Shown one piece after another: positions 41,084 through 50,791 of a stretch of 64,000 bases of DNA. Source of the stretch: Veillonella sp. GTDB lineage: Bacteria; Bacillota; Negativicutes; Veillonellales; Veillonellaceae. The stretch's first letter is position 1, and each line of letters opens with the position of its first letter. The notes beneath the pieces are model-generated. The model was given only the letters and a program-made list of their open reading frames with translations, did no database searches and was not told the DNA's origin. The translations under genes and the position numbers were made by a program. Where the stretch lies: positions 38,840 to 102,839 of the forward strand of contig NZ_JAGZMO010000006.1 of the NCBI RefSeq assembly GCF_018364065.1. Direction: 5' to 3'.

Positions 41084-42355
41084 TCATCCTTTCACTAATG
41101 AGGTTATATGTGCTTTCACTTCCGCTAATGACACTGTTTCCTGCTCGCTCGTTTCCATATGGCGAACGATTGCTTCGCCGCGAGCTAATTCATCATCACC
41201 CAATATAATAACATATTTTGCGTTAATTTTGTTAGCATGTTTTAACTGACTCTTCATGCTTTTGTTTTCACCGGTCATAGCGGCCGCAATATATTCATGG
41301 CGCAATGCATGAACAATCTTGAAGCCTTCCACTTGCGCCGCTTCACCCAAGGCTACTACGAACACGGACGGTTCCACTTCCGTATCCGGTAACAGTCCCT
41401 GTTTTTCCAAGGCCAGGAGCAAGCGTTCAACACCAACGGCAAAGCCTACAGCCGGCGTATGAGGGCCGTCAAGCTCTTCTACGAGGCCGTCGTAACGACC
41501 GCCGCCGCATACGGCACTCTGGGAGCCCAATGGTGCATATTGCACTTCAAAGGCTGTTTTTGTATAGTAGTCGAGACCGCGAACCAAACGAGGATTTAAG
41601 GTGTAGTCTACACCGGCAGCTGTCAACAACGCTTTCAATTGTTCAAAGTGGCCGGAACATTCTTCGCAAAGGTTTTCGGAAATTTCCGGAGCCCCTACGC
41701 TCAATGCTTTACAGGACTCTTCTTTACAGTCCAAAATACGCATCGGGTTCTTGTATAAACGGCTCTGGCAGTCAGGGCAAAGCTGATCCTTCTTAGGTTC
41801 GAAGAAGGCAATCAATTTTTCCCTGTACGCAGGACGGCAGATTGGACAGCCTACAGAGTTAACCTGTACGCTCAAATCTTTCAATCCCAAGCTTTCAAAT
41901 AATTGCAAGGCCATTAAAATTACGTCCGCATCAGCAGTTGGAGCCTGTGAACCGAGGCTTTCCACGCCGAACTGGTGGAACTGGCGGTAACGGCCCGCCT
42001 GTGGTTTATCGTGACGGAACATCGGTCCGATGTAGAACCACTTCGTCAAGGTTTCCTGACCGTACACCTTGTTTTCTAAATAGGCGCGCACGGCAGATGC
42101 CGTATTTTCAGGGCGCAATGTATAAGTCTGTTCCTTTTTATCGCCTGTCGGGAATGAGTACATTTCCTTTTGTACTACGTCCGTAGTTTCACCGATACCT
42201 CGTAAAAACAGACCTGTTTCTTCAAAAATCGGGGTGCGAATTTCCTGGAAGCCGTACGCTGCGCAAAGCTTGCGAATGGCCGCTTCCACATAGCGCCAAT
42301 TACCTATCGACGCCGGTAAAATATCCTGCGTGCCCCGAGGCTTTTGTATTGCCAT
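41084..42355 (-). CDS. hisS: Histidyl-tRNA synthetase
   Basis: Charges tRNA-His; 423 residues from MAIQKPRGTQDILP, with GGGAGGG in front. Class II motifs are visible: motif 2 in FRHDKPQAGRYRQFHQFGVE, the HisA signature RGLDYYTKTAFEV, motif 3 in PAVGFAVGVERLLL, and the C-terminal anticodon-binding domain. A Cys-rich insertion (CPICRPAYREKLIAF, LCPDCQSRLYKNPM, LCEECSGHF) is typical of the HisRS insertion domain. It starts two bases after hemZ. Confidence 0.96.
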   Translation of the reverse strand: MAIQKPRGTQDILPASIGNWRYVEAAIRKLCAAYGFQEIRTPIFEETGLFLRGIGETTDVVQKEMYSFPTGDKKEQTYTLRPENTASAVRAYLENKVYGQETLTKWFYIGPMFRHDKPQAGRYRQFHQFGVESLGSQAPTADADVILMALQLFESLGLKDLSVQVNSVGCPICRPAYREKLIAFFEPKKDQLCPDCQSRLYKNPMRILDCKEESCKALSVGAPEISENLCEECSGHFEQLKALLTAAGVDYTLNPRLVRGLDYYTKTAFEVQYAPLGSQSAVCGGGRYDGLVEELDGPHTPAVGFAVGVERLLLALEKQGLLPDTEVEPSVFVVALGEAAQVEGFKIVHALRHEYIAAAMTGENKSMKSQLKHANKINAKYVIILGDDELARGEAIVRHMETSEQETVSLAEVKAHITSLVKG

Positions 42356-42357
42356 AA

Positions 42358-43794
42358 TTATCCCTCCCAATGTTGTTTGCTCAATAGCGAGCGCTTACGT
42401 AAAAGTGTTTCCAGCGTATCAATGTACACCGATACATCTTTAGGTAAATGCTGCTTCTTTTGCCGATACTCGGCGCCGCCGATCCACTTCGACGAACTGC
42501 CGGGACCGACGGATAAAATACTCTGCCGCTCTTCCATGATGCGAATATTGTATTCGCACGCATAGCCGGGCAAGGTATATCCTATATTTTCCAATTGACC
42601 GCGCATATACTGCTGGCGATACACATAATACGGTACATAGCCGGCCGCCTCCAGGCGTTCACGGCTATAAGCGACCATGTCCTTTACAACGTCTTCTTCA
42701 GGCATTGTATCCGTACGGCCGCTGTCATAAAGCGGACTGCCCCGCTTTAAGGCCAATGTATGAATTGTAACATTTTCAGGGCGTGCCTGACAAACATAAT
42801 CTAAATTTTCCTGCATATGGCCGAAATTCTGCTCCGGCAAACCGGCAATAAAGTCCATGTTGACGATAAAATCGGTTTGCTCCTTCACCTGGTCATACAG
42901 ACGGCGAATATCATCCGCCTTATGACCGCGGGCAATGGCCTTTAAAATGTGATCCTGCATACTTTGCGGATTGATGCTGATACGGTTTACGCCATGTTCC
43001 TTCATAGCTTCCAGCTTATCCGGTGTCACCGAATCGGGCCGTCCCGCTTCCACAGTAAACTCACGGCCTGGCTGATGAAGTTCTTTAAAGGCACTCAACA
43101 CGTTGCGAAAGGCTTCATCGTCCAGACTGGTCGGCGTGCCACCGCCCATGTAGAGACTGTCCACATGGAGATTATACCGGCGTACCAGGTCGGCCAGTTG
43201 CAGTGAATCTGCTCGGAACGCTTCCACGAAGTCCGCCACGCGCTTGTAGTCCTGAATCAGTCCGAAAGGGAATGAGCAGTATGTACAGCGGGTCTGGCAA
43301 AACGGGATGCCTCCATAGACGCTGATATGACGTGCTTCATCAGGTGTAGCTCCCACATAGGGGCGCTGCAAGGTGGCCACCTTTTTCAACAGTGCCAGCT
43401 TGCCGTCACTCACTTCGTAGTCGCGGCGAATACTTTCCACAGCCTGCTCCGCACTGCCCGTCATGTCCCAGCGCTTATGAAACAGCTTCGTCGGTCGAAC
43501 GCCCACTAAACTGCCCCACTCACCGACAGGATCAAGGCCCTGTTCACTGCGCAAATAGCGGAGCAAGGCGGCCCCGATAGCCGTGCGGCCCTGCGTACTT
43601 ACCGACCCTTCAAAAGTCTGCTTCACCCGGCCGTCCACACGGACTTCCAGAGTATAGCCGCTCGGCCCTTCCACAGCGGACAGTTGCCAATGGGCTTCCT
43701 TCGCCGTCACAAGGCCGGCGGCTCCACAATGATGGGCTACCACACTGCCTAACGGGAGCGGACCTTCGTAGGAATACGTATAAAAATTATACAC
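42358..43794 (-). CDS. hemZ: HemZ-type radical SAM protein (coproporphyrinogen dehydrogenase-like)
   Basis: A 478-residue member of the HemN-like radical SAM superfamily. The cluster motif is YGGIPFCQTRCTYCSFPFGL, then DSLYMGGGTPTSLDDE and NPQSMQDHILKAIARGH. The long N-terminal domain before the radical SAM core, and the operon position with hisS, are features of B. subtilis HemZ, named oxygen-independent coproporphyrinogen III oxidase, though activity for that subgroup is uncertain. The start codon is GTG inside the end of fur (eight-base overlap). No other haem-synthesis gene is in the window. Confidence 0.85.
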   Translation of the reverse strand: MYNFYTYSYEGPLPLGSVVAHHCGAAGLVTAKEAHWQLSAVEGPSGYTLEVRVDGRVKQTFEGSVSTQGRTAIGAALLRYLRSEQGLDPVGEWGSLVGVRPTKLFHKRWDMTGSAEQAVESIRRDYEVSDGKLALLKKVATLQRPYVGATPDEARHISVYGGIPFCQTRCTYCSFPFGLIQDYKRVADFVEAFRADSLQLADLVRRYNLHVDSLYMGGGTPTSLDDEAFRNVLSAFKELHQPGREFTVEAGRPDSVTPDKLEAMKEHGVNRISINPQSMQDHILKAIARGHKADDIRRLYDQVKEQTDFIVNMDFIAGLPEQNFGHMQENLDYVCQARPENVTIHTLALKRGSPLYDSGRTDTMPEEDVVKDMVAYSRERLEAAGYVPYYVYRQQYMRGQLENIGYTLPGYACEYNIRIMEERQSILSVGPGSSSKWIGGAEYRQKKQHLPKDVSVYIDTLETLLRKRSLLSKQHWEG

Positions 43795-44263
43795 CTTTAG
43801 CCGCTTCCTCTTCCGCCTTAAGTTTTTCCTGGCAGTCGCTGCAGTAACCGTATACTTTCAACTGATGGTCAATGGTTTTGAAGTTTAATTTCTTAGCGAT
43901 AATGGATTCCAACGTTTCCAACATATCGTCTTCAAATTCCTTTACGCAGCCGCATTTTACGCAGATTAAATGATGATGGAAGTGAGCGAATTCTTCATCG
44001 TTCAATTCGTAGCGGTTACGGCCGTCACCGAAGTCGAGGCGTTTTAACAAATCAAGTTCAGTGAACAGATCCAAGGTTCTGTAAATCGTAGCCAAGCCGA
44101 TATCAGGGGCAACTTTTTTAACTAACACATACACGTCTTCAGCGCAAAGATGCTTTTCTTCCGCATCAATGAAGGCCTGTAAAATTGTTTGACGCTGTGT
44201 AGTTAATTTGTACTTCTTATCTTTAATGCGTTCTTTTAATTTTTCCAATGTAGTGTTCATCAT
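43787..44263 (-). CDS. fur: Ferric uptake regulator family protein
   Basis: Metal-dependent repressor of 158 residues. The winged helix carries KLTTQRQTILQAF and the recognition helix ATIYRTLDLFTELDLLKRLDFGDGRNRYEL. The hinge metal site is HFHHHLICVKCGCVKEF, and a second CxxC pair is at the end (YGYCSDCQEK), as in structural-zinc Fur proteins. The FGDG-x-x-x-YEL pattern favours Fur over Zur or PerR, but metal specificity is inferred. It overlaps the exporter gene by four bases and hemZ by eight. A Fur-box-like sequence sits at the promoter of this operon. Confidence 0.88.
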   Translation of the reverse strand: MMNTTLEKLKERIKDKKYKLTTQRQTILQAFIDAEEKHLCAEDVYVLVKKVAPDIGLATIYRTLDLFTELDLLKRLDFGDGRNRYELNDEEFAHFHHHLICVKCGCVKEFEDDMLETLESIIAKKLNFKTIDHQLKVYGYCSDCQEKLKAEEEAAKGV

Positions 44264-45336
44264 GCCACATCCTTTTTATTATAATGCGAGTTAAAATACC
44301 ATAGTTTATTAAGAATAATTTGAATCATCGCCGTCATAGGTACTGCCGTCATCATACCGATAATCCCGAAGAAGTAACCGCCGATAAAAATCACGGTTAA
44401 AATCACCAGTGGGTGCAGGTTAATAACATGCCCCATCAACTTCGGCATAATGATTTGTCCGTCCACGAGCTGAATAATCAGATAGGTAATGGCCACTTTG
44501 AGCGCCAGCGCCGGGCTGATAATGAAAGCCAGGATGATGGCCGGTACGGCACTGAAAATAGGTCCGATAATGGGAATCCACTCCGCAATGCCGGCCAGTA
44601 AGGCCAATACCAACGGGTACGGCAAATCGTAGATGGTTGCCACGATAAGCGTAATGCAGAACATATTGGTGGCCAGCACCAGGAGTCCCCGTAAATAACC
44701 GCCCATCGTGCGATGTATCTGATTAACTACCTCAGTTAAATACTGATTGTAAGGCGATGCAAACAGATTTAAGCAACGAGCTTTCAAATACCGGCCGTCT
44801 TTTAACAGATAGAATGTCATAATTGGCACCAGTAAAAATTCCAGCATCGTTGTTGCAATGGAGAATATGGCGAAAATACCGCGCTGCGCCAGTTCCACAC
44901 CGTAACTGCTGATACGGCTCAATGTGTTGGCCACAACCGCATCAATTTGCGGCGGCAACACCACGTAGGAAGCGGTGGTCAGCGTCTGCCATAAATCCAT
45001 TAACTGTCCCATTAAGTAAGGGAAGTTGTTCAGCAATCTTGTAAATTCTATGATAAATGGAAGAATAATATACTTAATCATTAAGGCCATGACTAATATT
45101 ACCAGCAAAAAGGCCGGTATAATGGCCAAATACCGGGGAAACCAGGTCCAGTGAAGCTTCTTTCTCGCAAAGTCTTGAATGCTGTTTACTACAGGCAACA
45201 AGATGAGCGTAAAGATACAGGACGCAATGAGCGGCCACAACACGGGAACTATCGCCCAGAAAAATACTATCGTCAACGCTATAAGCGTGGCGCGTAACCA
45301 GTATTGTGTCGATTTTTTCATTATCCCGGTCACCAC
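44260..45336 (-). CDS. AI-2E family transporter (PerM-like)
   Basis: A 358-residue inner-membrane protein with about seven to eight hydrophobic helices, for example IALTIVFFWAIVPVLWPLIASCI, LVILVMALMIKYIILPFII, and MSFYLL-like segments. The C-terminal signature (GIAEWIPIIGPIFSAVPAIILAF, DGQIIMPKLMGHVINLHPLVIL) is diagnostic of the AI-2E/PerM family. Characterised members export AI-2 or act as sodium-proton antiporters; the substrate here is unknown. The frame opens with two GTG codons directly after the preceding stop; the ATG at 45321 (MKKSTQYWLRA) is an alternative start. It overlaps fur by four bases. Confidence 0.88.
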   Translation of the reverse strand: MVTGIMKKSTQYWLRATLIALTIVFFWAIVPVLWPLIASCIFTLILLPVVNSIQDFARKKLHWTWFPRYLAIIPAFLLVILVMALMIKYIILPFIIEFTRLLNNFPYLMGQLMDLWQTLTTASYVVLPPQIDAVVANTLSRISSYGVELAQRGIFAIFSIATTMLEFLLVPIMTFYLLKDGRYLKARCLNLFASPYNQYLTEVVNQIHRTMGGYLRGLLVLATNMFCITLIVATIYDLPYPLVLALLAGIAEWIPIIGPIFSAVPAIILAFIISPALALKVAITYLIIQLVDGQIIMPKLMGHVINLHPLVILTVIFIGGYFFGIIGMMTAVPMTAMIQIILNKLWYFNSHYNKKDVA

Positions 45337-45957
45337 CTATCGAACAAAAGGATTGTATGTTTTCTCATGTCCAATCGTCGTTTCCGGACCATGCCCCGGG
45401 TATACAACAGTTTCTTCCGGCAACGGGAATAATTTATCCTGAATGCCGAACACTAAGTCATCGAAACTGCCACCCGGAAAATCCGTGCGACCTACTGATT
45501 CCTGGAATAAGGTATCACCTGCCAACACGAGTCCGTTACCGTAGTAACAAACACCGCCCGGCGTGTGTCCCGGCGTATGTAACACTGTGAACTCATGAGC
45601 TCCCAGCTGTAATTTCTGTCCGTCAGTTACATGGTGTACATCGGCGTTTACTGTAACGTTGAGGCCCATATTGGCGCTCAAATTTACCTGGCTGTCCTTC
45701 AAGAACACATCGTCCTTTTCGTGAATATACACAGGTACATGAAATGCGTCTACTAAGGCCTGCACGCCACCAATATGGTCGCCGTGCCCATGTGTTAATA
45801 AAATCGCCTGCAGCTCCCATCGTTTTTCTTTGACGAGCGCTACCAGCCGTTCTCCTTCCGCCCCCGGATCCACAATCCAACAAGCCGTGCCGTTATCGTC
45901 TTCTAAAATATAACAATTCGTCTGCAACGGCCCTAAGGGCAAACGGTAAAGCTTCAT
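45337..45957 (-). CDS. MBL-fold metallo-hydrolase, glyoxalase II-like
   Basis: A 206-residue metallo-beta-lactamase fold hydrolase. Zinc ligands are in LLTHGHGDHIGGVQ, HTPGHTPGG, and VLAGDTLFQESVGRTD; the last His is in VVYPGHGPETT. This is the short YqgX/YcbL type of glyoxalase II homologue that may hydrolyse thioesters such as lactoylglutathione or a bacillithiol or cysteine analogue. The start MKLYRLPLGPLQ is chosen because GGAGGG lies ten bases upstream. It is 19 bases after dtd, as with yrvJ-region genes in Firmicutes operons. Confidence 0.92.
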   Translation of the reverse strand: MKLYRLPLGPLQTNCYILEDDNGTACWIVDPGAEGERLVALVKEKRWELQAILLTHGHGDHIGGVQALVDAFHVPVYIHEKDDVFLKDSQVNLSANMGLNVTVNADVHHVTDGQKLQLGAHEFTVLHTPGHTPGGVCYYGNGLVLAGDTLFQESVGRTDFPGGSFDDLVFGIQDKLFPLPEETVVYPGHGPETTIGHEKTYNPFVR

Positions 45958-45976
45958 ATCATCACTCCCTCCGCCG

Positions 45977-46429
45977 TTAAAACAGCTTTTCACTGTCCAA
46001 TAAAATCGTCACCGGTCCGTCGTTAATAAGGCTCACCTTCATATCCGCCTGGAATACGCCGGTCTGAACCGGTGCGCCCAAGGCGCGGCAGGCGGCCACA
46101 AATTCTTCGTACAACCGGTTCGCCTCGTCAGGCGGCGCGGCCTGATCAAAGCCCGGACGGCGTCCTTTGCGAACATCGCCATACAAAGTAAATTGCGACA
46201 CCGCCAACACATCGCCTTTAATATCCAATAAAGACAAATTCATTTTCTGTGCTTCATCTTCAAAAATGCGAAGATTGACGATTTTTTCCGCCAAGTATTT
46301 GGCGTCTTTTTCTGTATCACCTTTGCCGACGCCGATAAGGACTAAAAGCCCCTGTCCGGCGCGGCCTACTATTTCATTATCAACGGTTACGTCAGCCTGA
46401 CTGACCCGTTGTACTACTGCTCTCATCAA
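45977..46429 (-). CDS. dtd: D-aminoacyl-tRNA deacylase
   Basis: Removes D-amino acids wrongly attached to tRNA. The 150 residues have the family start MRAVVQRVSQADVTVD, the active-site signature VSQFTLYGDVRKGRRPGF, and the C-terminal INDGPVTILLDSEKLF with the Gly-cis-Pro-type motif NxGPVT. It overlaps the relA stop by four bases, as in many Firmicutes. Confidence 0.96.
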   Translation of the reverse strand: MMRAVVQRVSQADVTVDNEIVGRAGQGLLVLIGVGKGDTEKDAKYLAEKIVNLRIFEDEAQKMNLSLLDIKGDVLAVSQFTLYGDVRKGRRPGFDQAAPPDEANRLYEEFVAACRALGAPVQTGVFQADMKVSLINDGPVTILLDSEKLF

Positions 46430-48660
46430 CTACCTCCATTAGCACGCTGTACGGAGTACACATCGCGAATACGACGAAGTTTCGTCATAACGAAATCCAG
46501 CTGTGACAAATCGCGAATTTCAATAACTAAATTAATATTCGCACTCTTCGTGTCGTCCACTTTCGCATTAATATTGACAATGTTTACCTTCATTTCCGAA
46601 AGGGTTGCCATGATTTCCATAAGCATACCGCCCCGGTCATAGGCTGCAATATCAATGGCTACATGGAAGTTATCCTGTGTGGCCGCATCCCATTCAACGG
46701 CGATCATGCGATCCACATCTTCCGGCGTATGTCCAATATTCGGACAATCCGCACGATGGACGGAAACACCGCGACCGCGCGTAATATATCCGACAATTTC
46801 ATCGCCCGGCACCGGATTACAACAACGGGCCATGCGGACCATTACGTCCGGTTCGCCATTTACTAAAATGCCCGTGCTGCTGCGCTTGCGCACCGGTTCG
46901 TGCGTTTTCAACCGTTCCAGAAGCGCCATCGTATCACGACGGTTGTCTTCCTTCGCCAGTTCGCGCTTATGCATGTCCACAATGCGAAGTAATACGGAGT
47001 TTACCGGAATCCCGCCATAGCCGACGGCGGAAAGAAGTTCCGACTCACTGCCCGCATTCAGGCTCTTCGCAATTTGTTCCAACCGGCCCGGTTTATTTAA
47101 TGCTTTCCAATCGTAGTTCAGGCGGCGCGCTTCTTTCTCCAGAAGTTCACGGCCCTTAACGATATTCTCTTCTTTATTTTCCTTCTTAAACCAGTTGCGG
47201 ATCTTGCTCTTACTTTCCGTAGAACCTACGATGTTGAGCCAATCCAGACTCGGCTTGCTGGTTTTCGAAGTTATAATATCTACAATATCACCGTTCTGCA
47301 ACGTGTAGTCCAATGACACGATTTTGCCATTTACCTTTGCCCCTACACAGCGATGGCCCACGTCCGTATGAATACGGTACGCAAAGTCCAATGGAACGGC
47401 CCCTTTCGGCAATTTGACTACGTCGCCGCGCGGTGTAAATACGAAGACTTCCCCGGAGAATACGTCAAGCTTTAACGCATTCACCAGTTCCTTCGGATTG
47501 CTGGAATCCTGCCATTCCAGTACTTGGCGCAGCCAGCCCACCTTCTGATCGAAGTCCTTATCGCCGTTCTTATTGCCTTCCTTATAGCGCCAGTGAGCGG
47601 CAACACCATATTCGGATACACGGTGCATATCCCATGTACGAATCTGGATTTCTACGGAATGCCCCATAGTGCCGATAACCGTCGTATGAAGCGACTGGTA
47701 CATGTTGGACTTAGGCATGGCAATATAATCTTTAAATCGATATGGCAACGGTTTCCACAAATTGTGAACGATGCCCAATACGGCGTAGCAGTCAGGGATT
47801 GTATCAACAATAACGCGGACCGCGTACAAGTCGTAAATCTGCGACAAGTCGCGATTGTCCTTCTTCATTTTCTTGTAAATACTGTAGAAATGCTTTGGAC
47901 GGCCTTTTACATCCGCTTTGATGTTCACATTCCCCAAGGCTTTCTTGAGTTGTTCCATCGTATCGTTTACGATTTCTTCGCGCACATGACGTTTTTCTTT
48001 CATCTGCTCTACTAAATCGTAGTATTTATCAGGTTCCAAATAGCGGAAGGATAAATCCTCCAGCTCCCATTTCATGTTGAAAATCCCCAGGCGATGTGCG
48101 AGAGGCGCGAATATTTCCAGCGTTTCCTGAGCAATGCGCTTCTGCTTGTCGCTGCGCATATGCTTCAAGGTACGCATATTATGCAAGCGGTCACCGAGCT
48201 TGATAACCACGACGCGCACGTCCTTGGCCATGGCCAAAATCATCTTCCGATAATTTTCCAGCTGCTGATCTTCCTTCGTATGGTATTGGAATTGATTCAA
48301 CTTTGTAACGCCGTCTACCAGAAATGCCACTTCTTCGCCGAACAGTTCTTTTACCTGTTCCAGCGTCACATCCGTATCTTCGACTACGTCGTGAAGTAGC
48401 GCCGCAATGAGCGTTGTACGGTCAATCTGCAGGTGTGCCAAAATCGTGGCCACCGCCAACGGATGCAGTATGTACGGCTCCCCGGAGGCACGTTTCTGCT
48501 CCGCATGCGCCTTGTCCGCCACTTCGAAGGCCTTCATGATTTCCTTGCAATCATCCTCATCCAGGTAGGCCTTCACAATCTCCATAAAGTGATGTAATTC
48601 TTCTTCTTTATTAAACGCTGTCTGCTCGACCAGCTCTTTCCCTTCTTCATTTTCAATCAT
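46426..48660 (-). CDS. relA: Bifunctional (p)ppGpp synthetase/hydrolase
   Basis: Makes and degrades the alarmone (p)ppGpp. With the start at MIENEEGKEL (AGGGGG eight bases upstream) it has 744 residues. Order: HD hydrolase (ALLHDVVEDTDVTLEQV, an intact HD pair), synthetase (DLYAVRVIVDTIPDCYAVLG, FKDYIAMPKSNMYQSLHT), TGS (DFAYRIHTDVGHRCVGAKVNG), a helical and conserved-Cys region (RMARCCNPVPGDEIVGY), and the C-terminal ACT domain. Both catalytic domains look intact. The gene starts four bases after recJ. Confidence 0.96.
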   Translation of the reverse strand: MIENEEGKELVEQTAFNKEEELHHFMEIVKAYLDEDDCKEIMKAFEVADKAHAEQKRASGEPYILHPLAVATILAHLQIDRTTLIAALLHDVVEDTDVTLEQVKELFGEEVAFLVDGVTKLNQFQYHTKEDQQLENYRKMILAMAKDVRVVVIKLGDRLHNMRTLKHMRSDKQKRIAQETLEIFAPLAHRLGIFNMKWELEDLSFRYLEPDKYYDLVEQMKEKRHVREEIVNDTMEQLKKALGNVNIKADVKGRPKHFYSIYKKMKKDNRDLSQIYDLYAVRVIVDTIPDCYAVLGIVHNLWKPLPYRFKDYIAMPKSNMYQSLHTTVIGTMGHSVEIQIRTWDMHRVSEYGVAAHWRYKEGNKNGDKDFDQKVGWLRQVLEWQDSSNPKELVNALKLDVFSGEVFVFTPRGDVVKLPKGAVPLDFAYRIHTDVGHRCVGAKVNGKIVSLDYTLQNGDIVDIITSKTSKPSLDWLNIVGSTESKSKIRNWFKKENKEENIVKGRELLEKEARRLNYDWKALNKPGRLEQIAKSLNAGSESELLSAVGYGGIPVNSVLLRIVDMHKRELAKEDNRRDTMALLERLKTHEPVRKRSSTGILVNGEPDVMVRMARCCNPVPGDEIVGYITRGRGVSVHRADCPNIGHTPEDVDRMIAVEWDAATQDNFHVAIDIAAYDRGGMLMEIMATLSEMKVNIVNINAKVDDTKSANINLVIEIRDLSQLDFVMTKLRRIRDVYSVQRANGGS

Positions 48661-48673
48661 TTGCCTCACCCCC

Positions 48674-50665
48674 TCAGGTGCTGTACTTTAAAAATGTCAG
48701 CGAAGTTATGAGATCCAGCTTTTCCTTCACATGACACCAGCGATATACGGCTAATCCCCCTGCCGTAGTCTCTTCCTGCAGAATCCCCAATTCTTTAAAC
48801 ACATCGAGAGACAAGATCGCTTCTTTATCTGTTTGATCCGCCGGATGTCTGTTAATAACTTCCGACTCCACTATATATTTAGGTGCCGTAGCACTGCGAA
48901 ATACGTCTTTTACTATCATGTACATGGCCCGCAACCCTTCGGTCGTAAGCTTTGTACGTTGTTTTTCCAGAAGCGTCAAATCCTGCACCATCAGCTGTGG
49001 CGACACGCGGCCCTGCCATTCATTTTTCTGCAAAGAGAAAGCAACTTTAATCGCTTCGTCAGGGAAAATTTCACGATGATATTCTTCTCCGTGCCAGATC
49101 ATGGCGTCCAGCGGTCCCAGCTTGGACTGTAAAATAATCTTGCAGTGATTTTTCTGCTGCCCCAGTAAAAACACATCCTGTACGGCAATTTTATCGATGG
49201 CGAAAATCGGAGTGCTGTTGCCCATGCCGTACGGTTCCAAGGTTTCAATCTGATTAATAAGTTCTATAGTTATATCTTCCGCTTCAATGGCCGCATCAAT
49301 GTCAACGATAGGTACATAATCATCGTCCGTCAGATGCTCCGCGCAATACGCCGTAAGACGTTCACGCAAAGCGGGAATGTTTTCTTCTACAATGCTGAAG
49401 CCCGCCGCCTGCTTGTGGCCGCCGAACTGGAGCATCAAATCTTCCGCCGATTTTAAGGCATCGTAAATGTTGCAATTTTCGATACTTCGACAAGAGCCTT
49501 TACCGATACCGTCGTGAATGCTGATGACCAAGGCCGGTTTGTAATATTCTTCCACTAGGCGCGATGCTACAATGCCGATAACACCGGGATGCCAACCTTC
49601 GCCGGCCACCACGATGACCTTATCGGCCAATTCGCCCTGATTAATAACGTCCATGCGCGCTTCTTCGTGAATGGTCCGTTCAATCTGCTGGCGTTCCTGA
49701 TTCGTAGCTTGCAACTCTTCCGCAATGACATTGGCTTCTTCCTGATTGGACGTTACCAACAGTTCCACAGCGCGGGTTGCATGGGTTACACGGCCCGCCG
49801 CATTGAGGCGCGGTGCCAAGGTAAAACCGATATGTCCGGCGGAAATTTTCTTGTCCCCTAAGCCGGCCACATCGATTAAAGCTGCGATCCCCTTGTTGGG
49901 ACTCGCATTCATTTTACGAAGGCCTTCGCGCACGATGATGCGGTTTTCCCCTACTAGAGGCACCACATCGGCCACGGTCCCAAGAGCTACAATATCTAAA
50001 TTGTCTACGTATTCTTCTCCGGTCGCATTTTTCCATAAGGCCTGGCACAACTTAAACACGACGCCTACGCCGGATAAGTTCTTATCTTCATAGGTACAGC
50101 CGGGCTGCTTTGGATTAATGACGGCCGCGGCGCGAGGAATCTCTGGCGGCGCCGTATGGTGATCTGTAATAATCATGGTCAGGCGGTCGCGCACCATTTC
50201 TACAATATTGTAGGAACTGATGCCGCAGTCCACCGTAATTACTAAGGAGGTACCTTCCGCGATAAGCTGTTCTACCGCTTCTTCATTGAGTCCATACCCT
50301 TCACTTTGTCGTTCCGGAATATAATAGCTTACATTGGCTCCCAAGCGTGTCAGAAACAGATAGAGCAAGGATGTAGCGGTAATGCCGTCCACATCGTAAT
50401 CGCCGTAAATGACGATTTTATCCTGCTGTTTAACTGCTTCTTCAATCAGAGGCACGGCCGCATCCATCCCCTTTAAAGAAAAAGGATCTAGAAGGTCTGT
50501 TAACTGACCGCCTAGAAACTGCTGTCCCGCTTCAATAGTTGTGATGCCTCGATCGATTAATAGTTTAGCCACAATGGGATACACGCCCAAACCCTGGACG
50601 AGCTCCGACTGCAACTTTGTATCACTAGGTGCCAAGCGCCATCGTTTCGCTTTACACTGTTTCAT
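48674..50665 (-). CDS. recJ: Single-stranded-DNA-specific exonuclease RecJ
   Basis: 5'-3' exonuclease for recombination and mismatch repair. The 663 residues have DHH motifs (VIYGDYDVDGITATSLLYLF, TVDCGIS, IITDHHTAP) and the DHHA1 domain (LMLQFGGHKQAAGFSI), then the OB-fold and the C-terminal domain of Firmicutes RecJ. The ribosome-binding site is weak (GAAGAG). First gene of the nine-gene operon ending with aspS. Confidence 0.95.
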   Translation of the reverse strand: MKQCKAKRWRLAPSDTKLQSELVQGLGVYPIVAKLLIDRGITTIEAGQQFLGGQLTDLLDPFSLKGMDAAVPLIEEAVKQQDKIVIYGDYDVDGITATSLLYLFLTRLGANVSYYIPERQSEGYGLNEEAVEQLIAEGTSLVITVDCGISSYNIVEMVRDRLTMIITDHHTAPPEIPRAAAVINPKQPGCTYEDKNLSGVGVVFKLCQALWKNATGEEYVDNLDIVALGTVADVVPLVGENRIIVREGLRKMNASPNKGIAALIDVAGLGDKKISAGHIGFTLAPRLNAAGRVTHATRAVELLVTSNQEEANVIAEELQATNQERQQIERTIHEEARMDVINQGELADKVIVVAGEGWHPGVIGIVASRLVEEYYKPALVISIHDGIGKGSCRSIENCNIYDALKSAEDLMLQFGGHKQAAGFSIVEENIPALRERLTAYCAEHLTDDDYVPIVDIDAAIEAEDITIELINQIETLEPYGMGNSTPIFAIDKIAVQDVFLLGQQKNHCKIILQSKLGPLDAMIWHGEEYHREIFPDEAIKVAFSLQKNEWQGRVSPQLMVQDLTLLEKQRTKLTTEGLRAMYMIVKDVFRSATAPKYIVESEVINRHPADQTDKEAILSLDVFKELGILQEETTAGGLAVYRWCHVKEKLDLITSLTFLKYST

Positions 50666-50768
50666 CTGTCTCTTCTCACTTATACTTAATCTACATGACT
50701 TACTTTTTACATACTTCTTACTAAACGAATTTCAATCTCAATTCTTACATTGCTTAATCAGTTAGTCT

Positions 50769-50781
50769 ATTATCATTATCA
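50769..50781. promoter_or_regulatory. Fur-box-like site at the recJ-aspS operon promoter
   Basis: On the minus strand TGATAATGATAAT contains two GATAAT hexamers in the Fur-box register; the third is poor. It begins a few bases downstream of the -10 box at 50792-50797. Because fur is the sixth gene of this operon, feedback by Fur is plausible. Confidence 0.5.
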
Positions 50782-50791
50782 ATTTAATTCT

